Made by a program: the position numbers and the translations under genes. From Fredinandcohnia onubensis (GTDB lineage Bacteria > Bacillota > Bacilli > Bacillales > Bacillaceae_L), in assembly GCF_002734285.1 (NCBI RefSeq), contig NZ_NSEA01000001.1, positions 62,001 to 126,000 on the forward strand: 64,000 nt of DNA, written 5' to 3'. Positions within the stretch are counted from its first letter, which is position 1. Each line of letters starts with the position of its first letter. Below are positions 8,156 through 17,475 of the stretch, one piece after another. The notes under the pieces are model-generated. The model was not told where the DNA came from. It searched no databases and was given only the letters and a program-made list of their open reading frames with translations.

Positions 8156-9634
8156 TTGAGACCATATAATAGATTTTTCGCACTTTTTAGTATGTTACTT
8201 ATGATTAGTTTAGCAGGTTGTGGTAAAGAAGATATTGTCACAAATGTGGGAAAGCTAGACTTTGAGCAACCATTAAAACTTCCACCACTTGTAGAGCCTA
8301 TAATCGAGGCTGACGGTACAAAAAACTTTACATTGACCATGCAAACGGGAGAGACAGAATTGTTACCAGGTAAGATTACGGAAACTTGGGGGATCAATGG
8401 TTCCTATTTAGGTCCAACGATTAGGGCTTCTCGTGGGGACAAGGTTTCTTTTAATGTTGTAAATAGTTTGAACGAACCATCAACTCTACACTGGCATGGT
8501 ATGAGATTACCAGCCATAATGGATGGAGGTCCACACCAAATGGTGGATGTTGGAGAAACTTGGACTCCCCATTGGACAATTGATCAACCATCAGCAACCA
8601 CATGGTACCATCCTCACTTACATGGGAAAACAGCCCAGCATGTATATAAAGGACTTGCAGGCATGTTTATCATCGATGATGAGGATTCAAAAAAACTTCC
8701 TTCTGAATATGGGGTAGATGATATTCCACTCATTATACAAGATAAATTGTTTACGAATGAGGGACAATTAACAGAGGATGAAGAGGGTGTATTTGGTACA
8801 CTTGGTGATGAAATACTTGTGAATGGGACGTATGACCCCTATCTTGAAGTTAAAACGAGTCAGGTCCGTTTTCGGTTGCTCAATGGTTCGAATGCAAGAG
8901 CCTATAATTTTGGCTTTACCAATGGGAGAGCTTTCAAACTTGTAGGCAACGATGCTGGCCTCCTTCAAGAGCCAGTAACCCTGGAACGATTTATGCTAAG
9001 TCCAGGTGAACGTGCAGAAATTGTTGTAGAATTTGAGCCAGGTGAGGAGACGATTCTCCATAGCTTTAGCGGAAATAACGGTATAGATAATGGTGAATTC
9101 GATTTGTTAAAGATAGTTGCAGCCACTGAATTAAAAGAGTCAGACCCAGTTTCTGGGCAACTTTCAAGCGTACCACCAATTGAGGCACCAAAAGATGCTA
9201 GAGTTCGTCAATTCAAACTAACAATGGAGAATAAGATAAATGACAAGTTAATGGATATGTATCGTATTGACGAGGTTGTTCCAGCAGGAGCAACAGAAAT
9301 ATGGGAGATCAACAACTTTGGATGGTCACATAATTTTCATATTCATAATGCCGCATTTCGAGTCCTAGACATAAATGATAAGCCACCTTCAGAGTATGAG
9401 CGAGGAAGAAAAGATACTGTTTTTATTCCAAATGGTTCAAAGGTGAGAATTGTTGTTGAATTTGGAAATTACGCTGACCCTAATTTCCCATTGATGTATC
9501 ACTGCCATTTATTGCGACATGAAGATGACGGCATGATGGGCCAATTCTTATTAGTAGAACCCGGTACTGAATCGCAGGTGCCAACAACACTTCCTAATAA
9601 TGGTACGAACGGGGAACATCAGGGTCATCATTAA
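8156..9634 (+). CDS. Multicopper oxidase, lipoprotein-anchored (laccase-like)
   Basis: A 492-aa secreted cuproenzyme that oxidises metals or phenolic substrates with reduction of O2 to water. The start is TTG with AGGGGAG just upstream. Residues 1-21 form a lipoprotein signal peptide ending in LAGC, so the mature protein should be lipid-anchored outside the membrane. Copper motifs appear in order: LHWHG, WYHPHLHGK, SHNFHIHNA and MYHCHLLRHEDDGMMG, which together supply the trinuclear centre and the type 1 site with an axial methionine. The C terminus ends in a short His-rich tail (EHQGHH). It is monocistronic apart from a possible link to the PhnA-like gene. Precise substrate unknown; CotA-like, CueO-like and bilirubin-oxidase-like roles are all possible. 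Confidence 0.9.
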   Translation: MRPYNRFFALFSMLLMISLAGCGKEDIVTNVGKLDFEQPLKLPPLVEPIIEADGTKNFTLTMQTGETELLPGKITETWGINGSYLGPTIRASRGDKVSFNVVNSLNEPSTLHWHGMRLPAIMDGGPHQMVDVGETWTPHWTIDQPSATTWYHPHLHGKTAQHVYKGLAGMFIIDDEDSKKLPSEYGVDDIPLIIQDKLFTNEGQLTEDEEGVFGTLGDEILVNGTYDPYLEVKTSQVRFRLLNGSNARAYNFGFTNGRAFKLVGNDAGLLQEPVTLERFMLSPGERAEIVVEFEPGEETILHSFSGNNGIDNGEFDLLKIVAATELKESDPVSGQLSSVPPIEAPKDARVRQFKLTMENKINDKLMDMYRIDEVVPAGATEIWEINNFGWSHNFHIHNAAFRVLDINDKPPSEYERGRKDTVFIPNGSKVRIVVEFGNYADPNFPLMYHCHLLRHEDDGMMGQFLLVEPGTESQVPTTLPNNGTNGEHQGHH

Positions 9635-9715
9635 ATAGATAGAAAAACATAATCTGTTTTTTAAGGATATAATCAAGATATGTAATATCAAATATTAAAC
9701 TTTATAGGAGGAAAA

Positions 9716-10057
9716 ATGAGTAATTTGCCAAATTGTCCAAAATGTAATTCAGAATATACGTATGAGGATGGAGCATTACTAGTATGCCCAGAATGTGCTT
9801 ATGAGTGGCCATTGAATCAAGAAGAGGAAAACAATGGAGGCGATAGAGTCATCAAGGATGCAAATGGGAATGTATTGGTTGATGGAGATACTGTTACTGT
9901 TATTAAAGATTTGAAGGTAAAAGGGAGCTCTTCTGTACTTAAACAAGGCACAAAGGTAAAAAACATTCGCTTAGTTGAAGGAGACCATGATATCGATTGT
10001 AAAATTGATGGATTTGGTGCGATGAAATTAAAATCTGAATTTGTTAAGAAGATATAA
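9716..10057 (+). CDS. PhnA/YjdM family zinc-ribbon protein
   Basis: A 113-aa cytoplasmic protein. The N terminus carries a zinc ribbon with CPKC (8-11) and CPEC (about 29-32). The rest is the small beta-barrel PhnA domain ([43 protein letters not shown]). Despite the phn name the family has no demonstrated role in phosphonate cleavage in Bacillus. AGGAGGAAAA precedes the ATG. It lies 81 bp after the multicopper oxidase. Confidence 0.85.
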   Translation: MSNLPNCPKCNSEYTYEDGALLVCPECAYEWPLNQEEENNGGDRVIKDANGNVLVDGDTVTVIKDLKVKGSSSVLKQGTKVKNIRLVEGDHDIDCKIDGFGAMKLKSEFVKKI

Positions 10058-10061
10058 AAGT

Positions 10062-10103
10062 AAAAAAGTCGCTATTAACCAGTTAGGTTGATAGCGACTT
10101 TTA
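10062..10103. terminator. Bidirectional terminator between the phnA-like gene and ahpF
   Basis: AAAAGTCGCTAT and ATAGCGACTTTT form a 12-bp stem with A/T tracts at both ends, serving convergent transcripts. Confidence 0.75.
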
Positions 10104-10116
10104 CTATTGAAAAGGA

Positions 10117-11697
10117 TTATTGATGAACGAGATTCTTTTGACTAGAATCATCTGTAGTTGTATCCCAATTGTTTCGAATTAGGTAGTCAAATGCACTTAA
10201 TGATGCAGTTGCACCTGATCCCATTGAAATGATGATTTGCTTATAAGGGCTGTTTGTACAGTCACCAGCAGCAAATACACCAGGGATATTTGTTGCACCG
10301 TGGTTATCAACAACAATCTCACCCATTCGATTGCGTTCGATTGTGTCACCAAGCCAATCTGTATTTGGTACAAGACCAATTTGAACAAATACACCCTGTA
10401 ATTCAATGTGTTTTTCTTCACCAGAATCACGGTCAACATAAGTAATACCGTTTACTTTGTCAGTACCCGTAATTTCTTTTGTTTGTGCATTCTTAATTAC
10501 CGTTACGTTTGGAAGACTGAAAAGACGGTCTTGAAGCACTGTATCAGCTTTTAGCTCTGAATTAAATTCAATAACTGTTACATGCTTTACAATACCTGCA
10601 AGATCAATTGCAGCTTCAACACCAGAGTTACCGCCACCAATAACGGCTACGTCTTTGCCAGCAAACAATGGACCATCACAATGTGGACAGTATGCTACGC
10701 CTTTGTTTTTGAACTCTGCTTCACCTGGTACATTAACATTACGCCAACGAGCACCAGTTGAAAGAATCACGGTTTTACTTTTTAACACAGCACCGTTTTC
10801 TAGTTCAATTTCAACAAAGTCTTTCTTTTCAATGCGTTTCGCACGCTGTAGGTTCATTATATCAACATTATATTCTTTAACATGTTCTTCGAGACTTGCT
10901 GCAAGCTTAGGACCTTCTGTGTACTTAACACTGATAAAGTTCTCAATGCCAAGTGTATCCATAATCTGGCCACCAAAGCGTTCAGCAACAATACCTGTGC
11001 GAATACCTTTACGTGCTGCATAGACTGCTGCACTGCTACCTGCTGGTCCGCCTCCGACAACAAGAACATCAAATGGATCTTTCTCTGCAAATTCTGATGC
11101 ATCAGGTGCGCTGCCAACTTTTGAAAGAATTTCTTCTAGTGACATACGACCATTACCGAAAACTTCTCCATTTAGGTAAGCAGTTGGAACAGCCATGATA
11201 TCCTTACTTTCAACTTCTTCCTTGAAAGCAGCACCATCAATCATTGTATGTGTGATGCCAGGGTTGAGAACACTCATCACGTTAAGAGCTTGTACAACAT
11301 CAGGGCAGTTGTGGCAACTTAAGCTTACATAAGTTTCAAAGTGGTATTCACCTTTAATAGCTTTTATTTGGTCAATTAGCTTCTGATCAATCTTCGGAGC
11401 TCTTCCACTTACTTGTAAAAGAGCCAACACAAATGAAGTAAATTCATGTCCAAGTGGGATTCCAGCGAATGTAATACCAGAATCCTCGCCGATACGATTG
11501 ATGCTAAAGCTTGGTGTTCTTTCTAACTGAACATACTCAACCTTAATTTTAGAAGACATCTCTGCCAACTCATCAACAAGAGCCTGCATATCTTTTGAGA
11601 CACTATCAGAACCCACGCTAACTTTGAGTAGCACATCACTTTCTAAAAGTTGAAGATATTGAGCTAATTGTTGCTTTATATCAGCATCTAGTATCAT
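10117..11697 (-). CDS. ahpF: Alkyl hydroperoxide reductase subunit F
   Basis: AhpF is the NADH-dependent flavoprotein that reduces AhpC. The 526-aa protein has an N-terminal double thioredoxin-like domain with C128-HN-C131. FAD-binding GGGPAG lies at 215-220, the redox-active C337-PH-C340, and NAD-binding GGGNSG at 354-359. It ends with the AAGDCTN FAD motif. Length and order match the Bacillus protein. It starts 12 bp after ahpC, so the two form an operon transcribed leftward from the PerR-box promoter. Confidence 0.96.
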   Translation of the reverse strand: MILDADIKQQLAQYLQLLESDVLLKVSVGSDSVSKDMQALVDELAEMSSKIKVEYVQLERTPSFSINRIGEDSGITFAGIPLGHEFTSFVLALLQVSGRAPKIDQKLIDQIKAIKGEYHFETYVSLSCHNCPDVVQALNVMSVLNPGITHTMIDGAAFKEEVESKDIMAVPTAYLNGEVFGNGRMSLEEILSKVGSAPDASEFAEKDPFDVLVVGGGPAGSSAAVYAARKGIRTGIVAERFGGQIMDTLGIENFISVKYTEGPKLAASLEEHVKEYNVDIMNLQRAKRIEKKDFVEIELENGAVLKSKTVILSTGARWRNVNVPGEAEFKNKGVAYCPHCDGPLFAGKDVAVIGGGNSGVEAAIDLAGIVKHVTVIEFNSELKADTVLQDRLFSLPNVTVIKNAQTKEITGTDKVNGITYVDRDSGEEKHIELQGVFVQIGLVPNTDWLGDTIERNRMGEIVVDNHGATNIPGVFAAGDCTNSPYKQIIISMGSGATASLSAFDYLIRNNWDTTTDDSSQKNLVHQ

Positions 11698-11709
11698 TTA
11701 TAGCACTCC

Positions 11710-12273
11710 TTAGATTTTTCCTACTAGGTCAAGGCTTGGCTTAAGTGTTGCTTCTCCTTCTTTCCACTTAGCAGGGCAAACCTCACCAGGGTTGTTACGT
11801 ACATATTGTGCAGCTTTAATTTTGTTAATAAGTGTGCTTGCATCACGGCCAATACCGTCTGCATTGATTTCAACAGCTTGGATTACACCATCTGGATCAA
11901 TGATGAAAGTACCACGGTCAGCTTGTCCAAGTTCTTCAACTAATACATCAAATTGACGAGAAAGTACGTGAGCAGGGTCACCGATCATAGTATAAGTAAT
12001 TTTACCAATTGCTTCTGAAGAATCATGCCATGCTTTGTGAGTGAAATGAGAATCTCTAGAAGCAGAGAATACTTCAACACCAAGATCTTGTAATGCTGGG
12101 TATTGCTCTTGTAAATCTTCTAATTCAGTAGGACATACGAAAGTGAAGTCAGCAGGGTAGAAGCAAACAATACTCCAATGACCTTTTAAGTCTTCCTCAG
12201 TAACCTCGATGAAATCACCATTTCTATAAGCTTGTAATGTGAATGGTTCTACTTGTTTTCCAATAAGTGACAT
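11710..12273 (-). CDS. ahpC: Alkyl hydroperoxide reductase subunit C (2-Cys peroxiredoxin)
   Basis: AhpC reduces H2O2, organic peroxides and peroxynitrite. The 187-aa reading from the ATG at 12273, preceded by GGAGGAATTT, is the usual length; an upstream TTG adds five residues that include the ribosome site and is rejected. The peroxidatic cysteine is C47 in FTFVCPTE and the resolving cysteine C166 in GEVCPAKW. It heads the ahpCF operon, with a PerR box 78-92 bp before the start. Confidence 0.97.
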   Translation of the reverse strand: MSLIGKQVEPFTLQAYRNGDFIEVTEEDLKGHWSIVCFYPADFTFVCPTELEDLQEQYPALQDLGVEVFSASRDSHFTHKAWHDSSEAIGKITYTMIGDPAHVLSRQFDVLVEELGQADRGTFIIDPDGVIQAVEINADGIGRDASTLINKIKAAQYVRNNPGEVCPAKWKEGEATLKPSLDLVGKI

Positions 12274-12350
12274 AATAAATTCCTCCAATTAATTATATTT
12301 AATATAGATTATTAGCATTATTGACTAATAAATCTATAATTAATACTTGT

Positions 12351-12365
12351 TTATAATAATTATTA
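12351..12365. promoter_or_regulatory. PerR box upstream of ahpC
   Basis: TTATAATAATTATTA matches the PerR consensus TTATAATNATTATAA at all but one position. This predicts peroxide-inducible control of ahpCF by the metal-dependent repressor PerR. Confidence 0.8.
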
Positions 12366-12487
12366 TATAGATGTTATTATTTATGTCAATTAAAATGCTA
12401 TGACAATTATATTCAAATATCAATTAATAGGTTTTGTATTTAAGGGTACCTTTATAAATGGTAATTCTTGATTAATGCTGACTTTCA

Positions 12488-12516
12488 TTGACACAAGTGT
12501 AAATTTGATTCATAAT
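12488..12516 (+). promoter_or_regulatory. Sigma-A promoter of the proBA leader
   Basis: TTGACA at 12488-12493 and CATAAT at 12511-12516 are separated by 17 bp, giving a start near 12523, just ahead of the T-box leader. Confidence 0.75.
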
Positions 12517-12566
12517 ATTCCTAATCTATAATTTAAAAGTTATTTACGGACTAATTTAATAATAAG

Positions 12567-12808
12567 AAGTGATGAGAGGGAACTAGTAAGTAGTTCTCAG
12601 GTAAAAGAGAGTAAAATCCATGGGCTGAAAGATTTTATAACCTGCAATGCTATTGAACCTGTCCCTTGAACTGTTAGGAAAACCTAACCGTTGCCTGCGT
12701 TAAAGGTTTCGAGTGGATACTAAGAGCGATTCTAGTATCAATAAAGGTGGTACCACGAAAGACATGGTCTTTTCGTCCTTTTTATAGGGATGAAAGGGCC
12801 TTTTTTTA
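12567..12808 (+). ncRNA. T-box riboswitch, proline (CCU specifier)
   Basis: The leader carries the T-box core AAAGGTGGTACCACG at 12744-12758, which pairs with the tRNA acceptor end, followed by hairpins and a T-run (TTTTTTT at about 12801) acting as the terminator. In stem I, AGGGA (12577-12581) pairs with TCCCT (12662-12666). The 3' side of the specifier loop above it reads GAACCTG, placing CCT at 12658-12660 as a proline codon. Uncharged tRNA-Pro should therefore switch on proBA, as reported for Bacillus subtilis proBA. Confidence 0.9.
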
Positions 12809-12833
12809 TACAATTTAATGGGTGGTGAATGAA

Positions 12834-13961
12834 ATGAAGAAGAAGCGAATTGTTGTCAAAATAGGGAGCAGTTCTTTAACAAATCAAAATGGTGGCCTTA
12901 GTAACGATAAGCTTAGAGAACATGTGGATGCGATAGCTCGTTTAAAAGAACTTGGGCATGAAGTCATACTCATTTCATCTGGGGCTGTTGCAGCTGGATT
13001 TATGGACCTTGGCTATTCTTCCCGCCCTAAAACTGTCGCTGGCAAGCAAGCAGCTGCAGCAGTGGGCCAAGGACTTCTACTAAGAGGGTATACGGAAGAA
13101 TTTAAAAAGCATGGTATTGTTGCCGCGCAATTACTATTAACAAGACAAAATTTTTTATACAAGGATCAGTACAACAATGCCAATGCTACTCTATCGGAAC
13201 TTCTAAAACGGAATGTTGTACCGATTATTAATGAGAATGATTCCGTATCATTAGAAGAATTAAACTTTGGAGATAATGACATGTTATCGGCATTAGTAAG
13301 TGGCCTTGTACATGCTAACTTTTTAATTATCATTACAGATGTCAATGGCATCTATGATCAAAACCCACGAACACATCCAAATGCAAAGAGGTACAACTTC
13401 CTCAATGAGATTAACGATGAATTAGTAAGTGGAGCTTCTGGAGCGGGATCAAAGGTTGGCACTGGAGGAATGAAGTCAAAAATTGAGGCAGCAAGGACAG
13501 CAGTTGGTTTAGGAGTAAAAGTGTTTATTGGATATGGTTCTGGAGACGAAAAATTTGTCGATATCCTTGCAGGAAAAGGGGATGGAACGTATATTGGAGA
13601 CTCCTCACGACCTAGTATGAATACGTCAAAGCAGTGGTTAGCCTTACACTCAATTCCAAGTGGGAAAATTGAAGTCGATCAGGGTGCTGCAGCCGCTATT
13701 TTAAGGCACGGTAAAAGTCTACTACCTGCAGGTGTCACAAACATTATCGGTAATTTTAGAATCAATGATGTTGTTGAGGTCGTAAACCTTAAAGGAGATA
13801 TAATCGGTAAAGGAAAAGTGAATTTTTCTTCTGATCAATTATTAGAAATTAAAGGATTATCGAGCACTAAGGCAATGGTTAAGGTAAACAGTGATCAACG
13901 TGTTGTCATTCATAGAGATAATTGGGTAAGTCAAAAAGAGAGGAGAGTTAAGTATGAGTGA
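12834..13961 (+). CDS. proB: Glutamate 5-kinase
   Basis: ProB phosphorylates glutamate in the first step of proline synthesis. The chosen ATG at 12834 follows GGGTGGTG and gives a 375-aa protein; GTG at 12822 is possible but overlaps the ribosome site. The amino-acid-kinase domain begins [12 protein letters not shown], with IINENDSV and [12 protein letters not shown] further on. A C-terminal PUA domain occupies roughly residues 275-365. Its stop overlaps proA by 8 bp, indicating translational coupling. Expression should be set by the proline T-box. Confidence 0.96.
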   Translation: MKKKRIVVKIGSSSLTNQNGGLSNDKLREHVDAIARLKELGHEVILISSGAVAAGFMDLGYSSRPKTVAGKQAAAAVGQGLLLRGYTEEFKKHGIVAAQLLLTRQNFLYKDQYNNANATLSELLKRNVVPIINENDSVSLEELNFGDNDMLSALVSGLVHANFLIIITDVNGIYDQNPRTHPNAKRYNFLNEINDELVSGASGAGSKVGTGGMKSKIEAARTAVGLGVKVFIGYGSGDEKFVDILAGKGDGTYIGDSSRPSMNTSKQWLALHSIPSGKIEVDQGAAAAILRHGKSLLPAGVTNIIGNFRINDVVEVVNLKGDIIGKGKVNFSSDQLLEIKGLSSTKAMVKVNSDQRVVIHRDNWVSQKERRVKYE

Positions 13962-15198
13962 GTTAATTCTAAAAGGGAAAAAGGCAAAATCGGCAGCATC
14001 ACTTTTAGCAAAGGCAACCACAGAACAAAAGAACAAGGCTCTTTCGACAATTTCTGAGCAACTTATCAAAGAACAAACCTTTATTTTGGAAGAAAACAAC
14101 AAGGATTTACAAGCAGGAAAAGAAAATGGAATGAGTGAGTCTTTACTTGACCGTTTAAAGTTAAATGAAAAGCGGATTCAAGATATGGCAGATGCCCTTG
14201 TTCAATTAACGAAGCTAGAGGATCCAATTGGACAATTAATAGAGGAGTGGGAGCGTCCAAATGGCCTTCAGATTGCACAAGTTCGAGTTCCTCTAGGGGT
14301 AATCGGAATGATTTATGAGGCAAGACCAAATGTGACGGTTGATGCATCAAGTTTATGTTTAAAAACGGGAAATGCAGTACTCCTTCGTGGTAGCTCTACA
14401 GCGATCCATTCAAATAAAGCCCTTGTGAAGGTTATCCAGCATGCACTTGAGTTAAGTAATCTACCAGTCGAGGCTGTTCAACTAGTAGAGGATACAAGCC
14501 GAGAAACTGCATCGGAAATGTTCAAGTTAAATGAGTATCTAGATGTGTTGATTCCACGTGGTGGTGCGAAGTTAATTCAGACAGTTGTACAAAATTCGAC
14601 AGTTCCTGTATTAGAAACAGGAGCAGGAAATTGTCATGTGTATATAGATGAAACAGCTGATCCAAAAATGGCGATTGAGATTGCAATTAACGCGAAAACA
14701 CAACGTCCATCGGTATGTAATGCGATTGAAAATGTTCTTGTCCAAAAGGATTGGGCATCTAAGCATTTACAAGAGTTGATAACAGCCATGCAGGAAAAAG
14801 ATGTTCAAATACATGGGGATAAAACGGTCCAAAATGTAGGACAGGAAATTATTCCTGCGCGCTTGGAAGACTGGGGTACGGAATTTTTAGGGCTAGAAAT
14901 TGCCGTGAAAGTGGTTGAGGGTGTAGAAGAGGCCATTACCCATATTAATCAATATGGAACAAAGCATTCCGAAGCCATTATCTCATCGAGCGTTGAAAAT
15001 GTAGAGAAATTTTTTACAGAAGTGGATGCAGCAGCTGTCTACCATAATGCATCAACCAGGTTCACAGATGGATTTGAATTTGGATTTGGTGCAGAAATTG
15101 GAATTAGTACTCAAAAACTACATGCTCGTGGACCAATGGGACTACAGGCATTAACCTCCACAAAATATACAATTCGAGGTAACGGGCAAATTAAGTAA
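13954..15198 (+). CDS. proA: Glutamate-5-semialdehyde dehydrogenase (gamma-glutamyl phosphate reductase)
   Basis: ProA reduces gamma-glutamyl phosphate to the semialdehyde, which cyclises to pyrroline-5-carboxylate. The 414-aa aldehyde-dehydrogenase-fold protein has [17 protein letters not shown], and the catalytic-cysteine segment is [17 protein letters not shown]. It overlaps proB by 8 bp and ends before a terminator, so proBA is a two-gene operon. proC/proI is not in the window. Confidence 0.97.
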   Translation: MSELILKGKKAKSAASLLAKATTEQKNKALSTISEQLIKEQTFILEENNKDLQAGKENGMSESLLDRLKLNEKRIQDMADALVQLTKLEDPIGQLIEEWERPNGLQIAQVRVPLGVIGMIYEARPNVTVDASSLCLKTGNAVLLRGSSTAIHSNKALVKVIQHALELSNLPVEAVQLVEDTSRETASEMFKLNEYLDVLIPRGGAKLIQTVVQNSTVPVLETGAGNCHVYIDETADPKMAIEIAINAKTQRPSVCNAIENVLVQKDWASKHLQELITAMQEKDVQIHGDKTVQNVGQEIIPARLEDWGTEFLGLEIAVKVVEGVEEAITHINQYGTKHSEAIISSSVENVEKFFTEVDAAAVYHNASTRFTDGFEFGFGAEIGISTQKLHARGPMGLQALTSTKYTIRGNGQIK

Positions 15199-15219
15199 AA
15201 ATTGAATACGATTATAGGG

Positions 15220-15252
15220 GATGTTCCCAATAATTTTGGGAGCATCTTTTTT
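15220..15252 (+). terminator. Terminator of proBA
   Basis: GATGTTCCCAA pairs with TTGGGAGCATC and is followed by TTTTTTT. Confidence 0.85.
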
Positions 15253-15262
15253 TATTTTCTTG

Positions 15263-15440
15263 TTGTTTACAAGTTTGTTTACACGTACACAAAAAGTAAA
15301 CAAGGTGTATACAAATGCGTTTACATGTTTACAAATCTGTATACATCCCGTCATAACAACATGTAGGCGAGTTTGTATTCAATGTTTACAGAAATGTATA
15401 CAAAAAACGACATGTTTACAAAGTGTTTACAGGTTTACAG
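15263..15440. repeat. Array of about 13 GTTTACA-like heptamers (candidate centromere, parC-like)
   Basis: Same-orientation heptamers start at 15265, 15277, 15285, 15296, 15307, 15319, 15327, 15339, 15384, 15396, 15414, 15425 and 15433. Eight are GTTTACA, three GTATACA, one GTACACA and one GTAAACA; a poor copy lies at 15375. Start-to-start steps are mostly 8, 11 or 12 bp. The array fills the space between the proBA terminator and the ParM-like gene, whose start is 128 bp beyond the last copy. Clustered short direct repeats immediately upstream of an actin/adaptor pair are the layout of type II (ParMRC) centromeres, where the adaptor binds and autoregulates. Confidence 0.7.
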
Positions 15441-15567
15441 TTTTGTTTCTTTTTGCTGAGAATCATTGTGGAATCTAGTAATCTCTTATACGCTTTTATT
15501 AGGTAAAAAAGTTCAACAGACGTACATAGCAACAAATATAACTAAATTGAAAAGGGATGATGTTTGA

Positions 15568-16740
15568 ATGACTATGTCCAGAATTGCAGCAGTTGATGTT
15601 GGAAATGACTCTATTAAGGCGATCTTCGGAGAACTAGAGTACGAATTAAATATACCTAATATTATTGCTAGAGACACCGAGGACCGTCCGGTAATTGGAA
15701 TAGAAGAATTAAATAGTAAGGATCCGTTGGAAGGAATCCATATCAAGGTTCACTCCCCTGCCCTAAAAGAGAATAACGTCATTTATCGTGTAGGGCATTT
15801 AGCAACCAAGAGTAACAGTGCATCTGAGCTGGACCCAGGTAGTAGCAAATCAGAAGAGGATCAGACATTAATTATGCTTTTTGCTACTTTGGCATTGGAT
15901 GCGGTTCGGGAGGGTAACACATCTTCCTTTCCAAGGTCAAAAAATGTAATTGATGCAAATTACACGCTAGGAACAGGATTACCACTTCGAGAAGTTAAAG
16001 AAGGAAAAGATGCAGGATATCGTTCAAAGTTAACAGGATCTGTTCATCAAGTGGAATTTCTTGTAACACCAAGATATCAGGGATTAAAGGTCAACATTAA
16101 ATTCAATGAAGTCAAAATCTATCCAGAAGGTTTTGCCGCTTATATTAATCTTGTAATGGATAATAATCTGAAAGTAATCAATAAGGATCTAATTGATAAG
16201 CGGATTTTAATTCAGGATATTGGTGGTCTTTCTACGGATATTGCGGTGATTCGTAACCGAACTGTCGATGATGATAAGGCCCAAGGCTTTAATCTTGGGG
16301 TATCCGAATCATTAGAAGCAATTAGAGAAGAAATTCGCTCTAAGCACGGAATAGAGTTAGATAGCCGCCGAGATGTGGTTGATATTATTACAAGAAAAAA
16401 CAACCGAAATCATATTATGGTAAAAGGTAGTCGGACAAGCGTTCATGACATTACGGACCGTATCTTGCTTGAATTGGCGAAAAAGCAATATCGATTACTT
16501 CGCAATGTTTGGCTGAAAAACTCTCAAACGGAAATCTGCTATTTCGTCGGTGGTGGGTCAAATGTGTTAAAAGATTATATTAAAACATTAAATAACAACC
16601 TTGACGGTTATAATATTGAATTCTTTGAAGATGAAAAAGAAAGTATTTGGATGATGGCAAACGCCTATTATAAACTTATTACTGACTTTATAAGAAAAAA
16701 TGAGAAGCAAAAGGTACCACAAGAGCCAGTAAAAAAATAA
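15568..16740 (+). CDS. ParM/StbA-like actin ATPase
   Basis: A 390-aa actin-fold protein. Phosphate-1 motif DVGNDSIKAIFG is at 10-21, phosphate-2 motif DIGGLSTD at 217-224, and the adenosine motif FVGGGSNVL at 326-334. These define the ParM/AlfA/Alp family of bacterial filament-forming ATPases rather than MreB, FtsA or Hsp70. Family members push or pull plasmids or phage DNA apart after an adaptor protein couples them to a DNA site. The ATG follows AAAAGGGATGATG. The next gene, 31 bp downstream, has the properties of the adaptor, and the repeat array upstream resembles the centromere. Flanking genes are chromosomal (proBA and an rRNA methyltransferase), so the cargo is an open question. Confidence 0.85.
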   Translation: MTMSRIAAVDVGNDSIKAIFGELEYELNIPNIIARDTEDRPVIGIEELNSKDPLEGIHIKVHSPALKENNVIYRVGHLATKSNSASELDPGSSKSEEDQTLIMLFATLALDAVREGNTSSFPRSKNVIDANYTLGTGLPLREVKEGKDAGYRSKLTGSVHQVEFLVTPRYQGLKVNIKFNEVKIYPEGFAAYINLVMDNNLKVINKDLIDKRILIQDIGGLSTDIAVIRNRTVDDDKAQGFNLGVSESLEAIREEIRSKHGIELDSRRDVVDIITRKNNRNHIMVKGSRTSVHDITDRILLELAKKQYRLLRNVWLKNSQTEICYFVGGGSNVLKDYIKTLNNNLDGYNIEFFEDEKESIWMMANAYYKLITDFIRKNEKQKVPQEPVKK

Positions 16741-16771
16741 GTTTTTCAAAAAAATAAGATAAGGTGATCCT

Positions 16772-17371
16772 ATGAACAAAACCTCACCAGAGGTAAAGAG
16801 GGGCCAAGCGATTTCGTTTCGAGTACCATCTGATACACCTGATCATTTATTAAAGCATCTACAAAAACTGAAGGAAACAGAGCGAAGGAATTTTTCTAGT
16901 AAAATCGCTGAGTTTGTCATGCAGGGAGTCGGCCAGACCTATTCAAGGGAACGGGAAGTGATAACCGTTCCACTCCCTCATAAACTAAGTAAATCTCAGC
17001 GGAATTGGCTTAAGCATGAGCATTCGGAGGCATTGCTAGGAAGTATTATTTACCACCTATTATCTGACCCGGTTCGTGCTACTGCTCTACTAGCTTCGTT
17101 AAATAGCAAATCTGTAGATTTAGATGAAGCCCTGTATCTCCAAGAGGAATTATCCGTGGAGGAACATAAGGTTAAGCCTATCGCTGAGAAAGGCCATCTA
17201 CAATCGGTTGACGAAGTCGCGGTAGCTGAAGATGCTGACAACTTTGAGGATGACTTAGATAATTTTAACTGGGAAGCTGCCAAGCAAGATGAACCAAAAG
17301 AAGATATTGATGCGGAGAATGCTGATTTAGACAGCCTTTTAGGGGATTTTCTTTCTGCAATGAATAAGTAA
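16772..17371 (+). CDS. ParR-like DNA-binding adaptor of the actin
   Basis: A 199-aa protein not recognised from a named family by eye. Residues about 13-52 (AISFRVPSD..., then two predicted helices ending EFVMQGV) have the strand-helix-helix pattern and basic character of a ribbon-helix-helix DNA-binding domain. Residues about 75-120 are helical. From about 135 the chain is strongly acidic, and it ends in the hydrophobic/acidic helix DLDSLLGDFLSAMNK. ParR and AlfB adaptors also combine an RHH-type domain with a C-terminal peptide that caps the actin filament. Position directly after the ParM-like gene supports the role. Binding to the GTTTACA array is inferred. Confidence 0.65.
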   Translation: MNKTSPEVKRGQAISFRVPSDTPDHLLKHLQKLKETERRNFSSKIAEFVMQGVGQTYSREREVITVPLPHKLSKSQRNWLKHEHSEALLGSIIYHLLSDPVRATALLASLNSKSVDLDEALYLQEELSVEEHKVKPIAEKGHLQSVDEVAVAEDADNFEDDLDNFNWEAAKQDEPKEDIDAENADLDSLLGDFLSAMNK

Positions 17372-17377
17372 AAATGA

Positions 17378-17423
17378 AGGGACAGTACTCGTTACTATAT
17401 GGTAGCGTGGTACTGTCTCTTTT
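17378..17423 (+). terminator. Terminator after the actin/adaptor pair
   Basis: GGGACAGTAC pairs with GTACTGTCTC across a loop containing a smaller inverted repeat, and CTTTTA follows. It isolates the cassette from the downstream methyltransferase gene. Confidence 0.65.
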
Positions 17424-17475
17424 AATTGAACGAAGAGAACTGTATCATAGGTAGAAAGAAAACCTAAGGATAAGG

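Noticed and set aside
15263-15440. DnaA-box or Spo0A-box cluster
   Set aside because: The motif GTTTACA/GTATACA differs from TTATNCACA and TGTCGAA.
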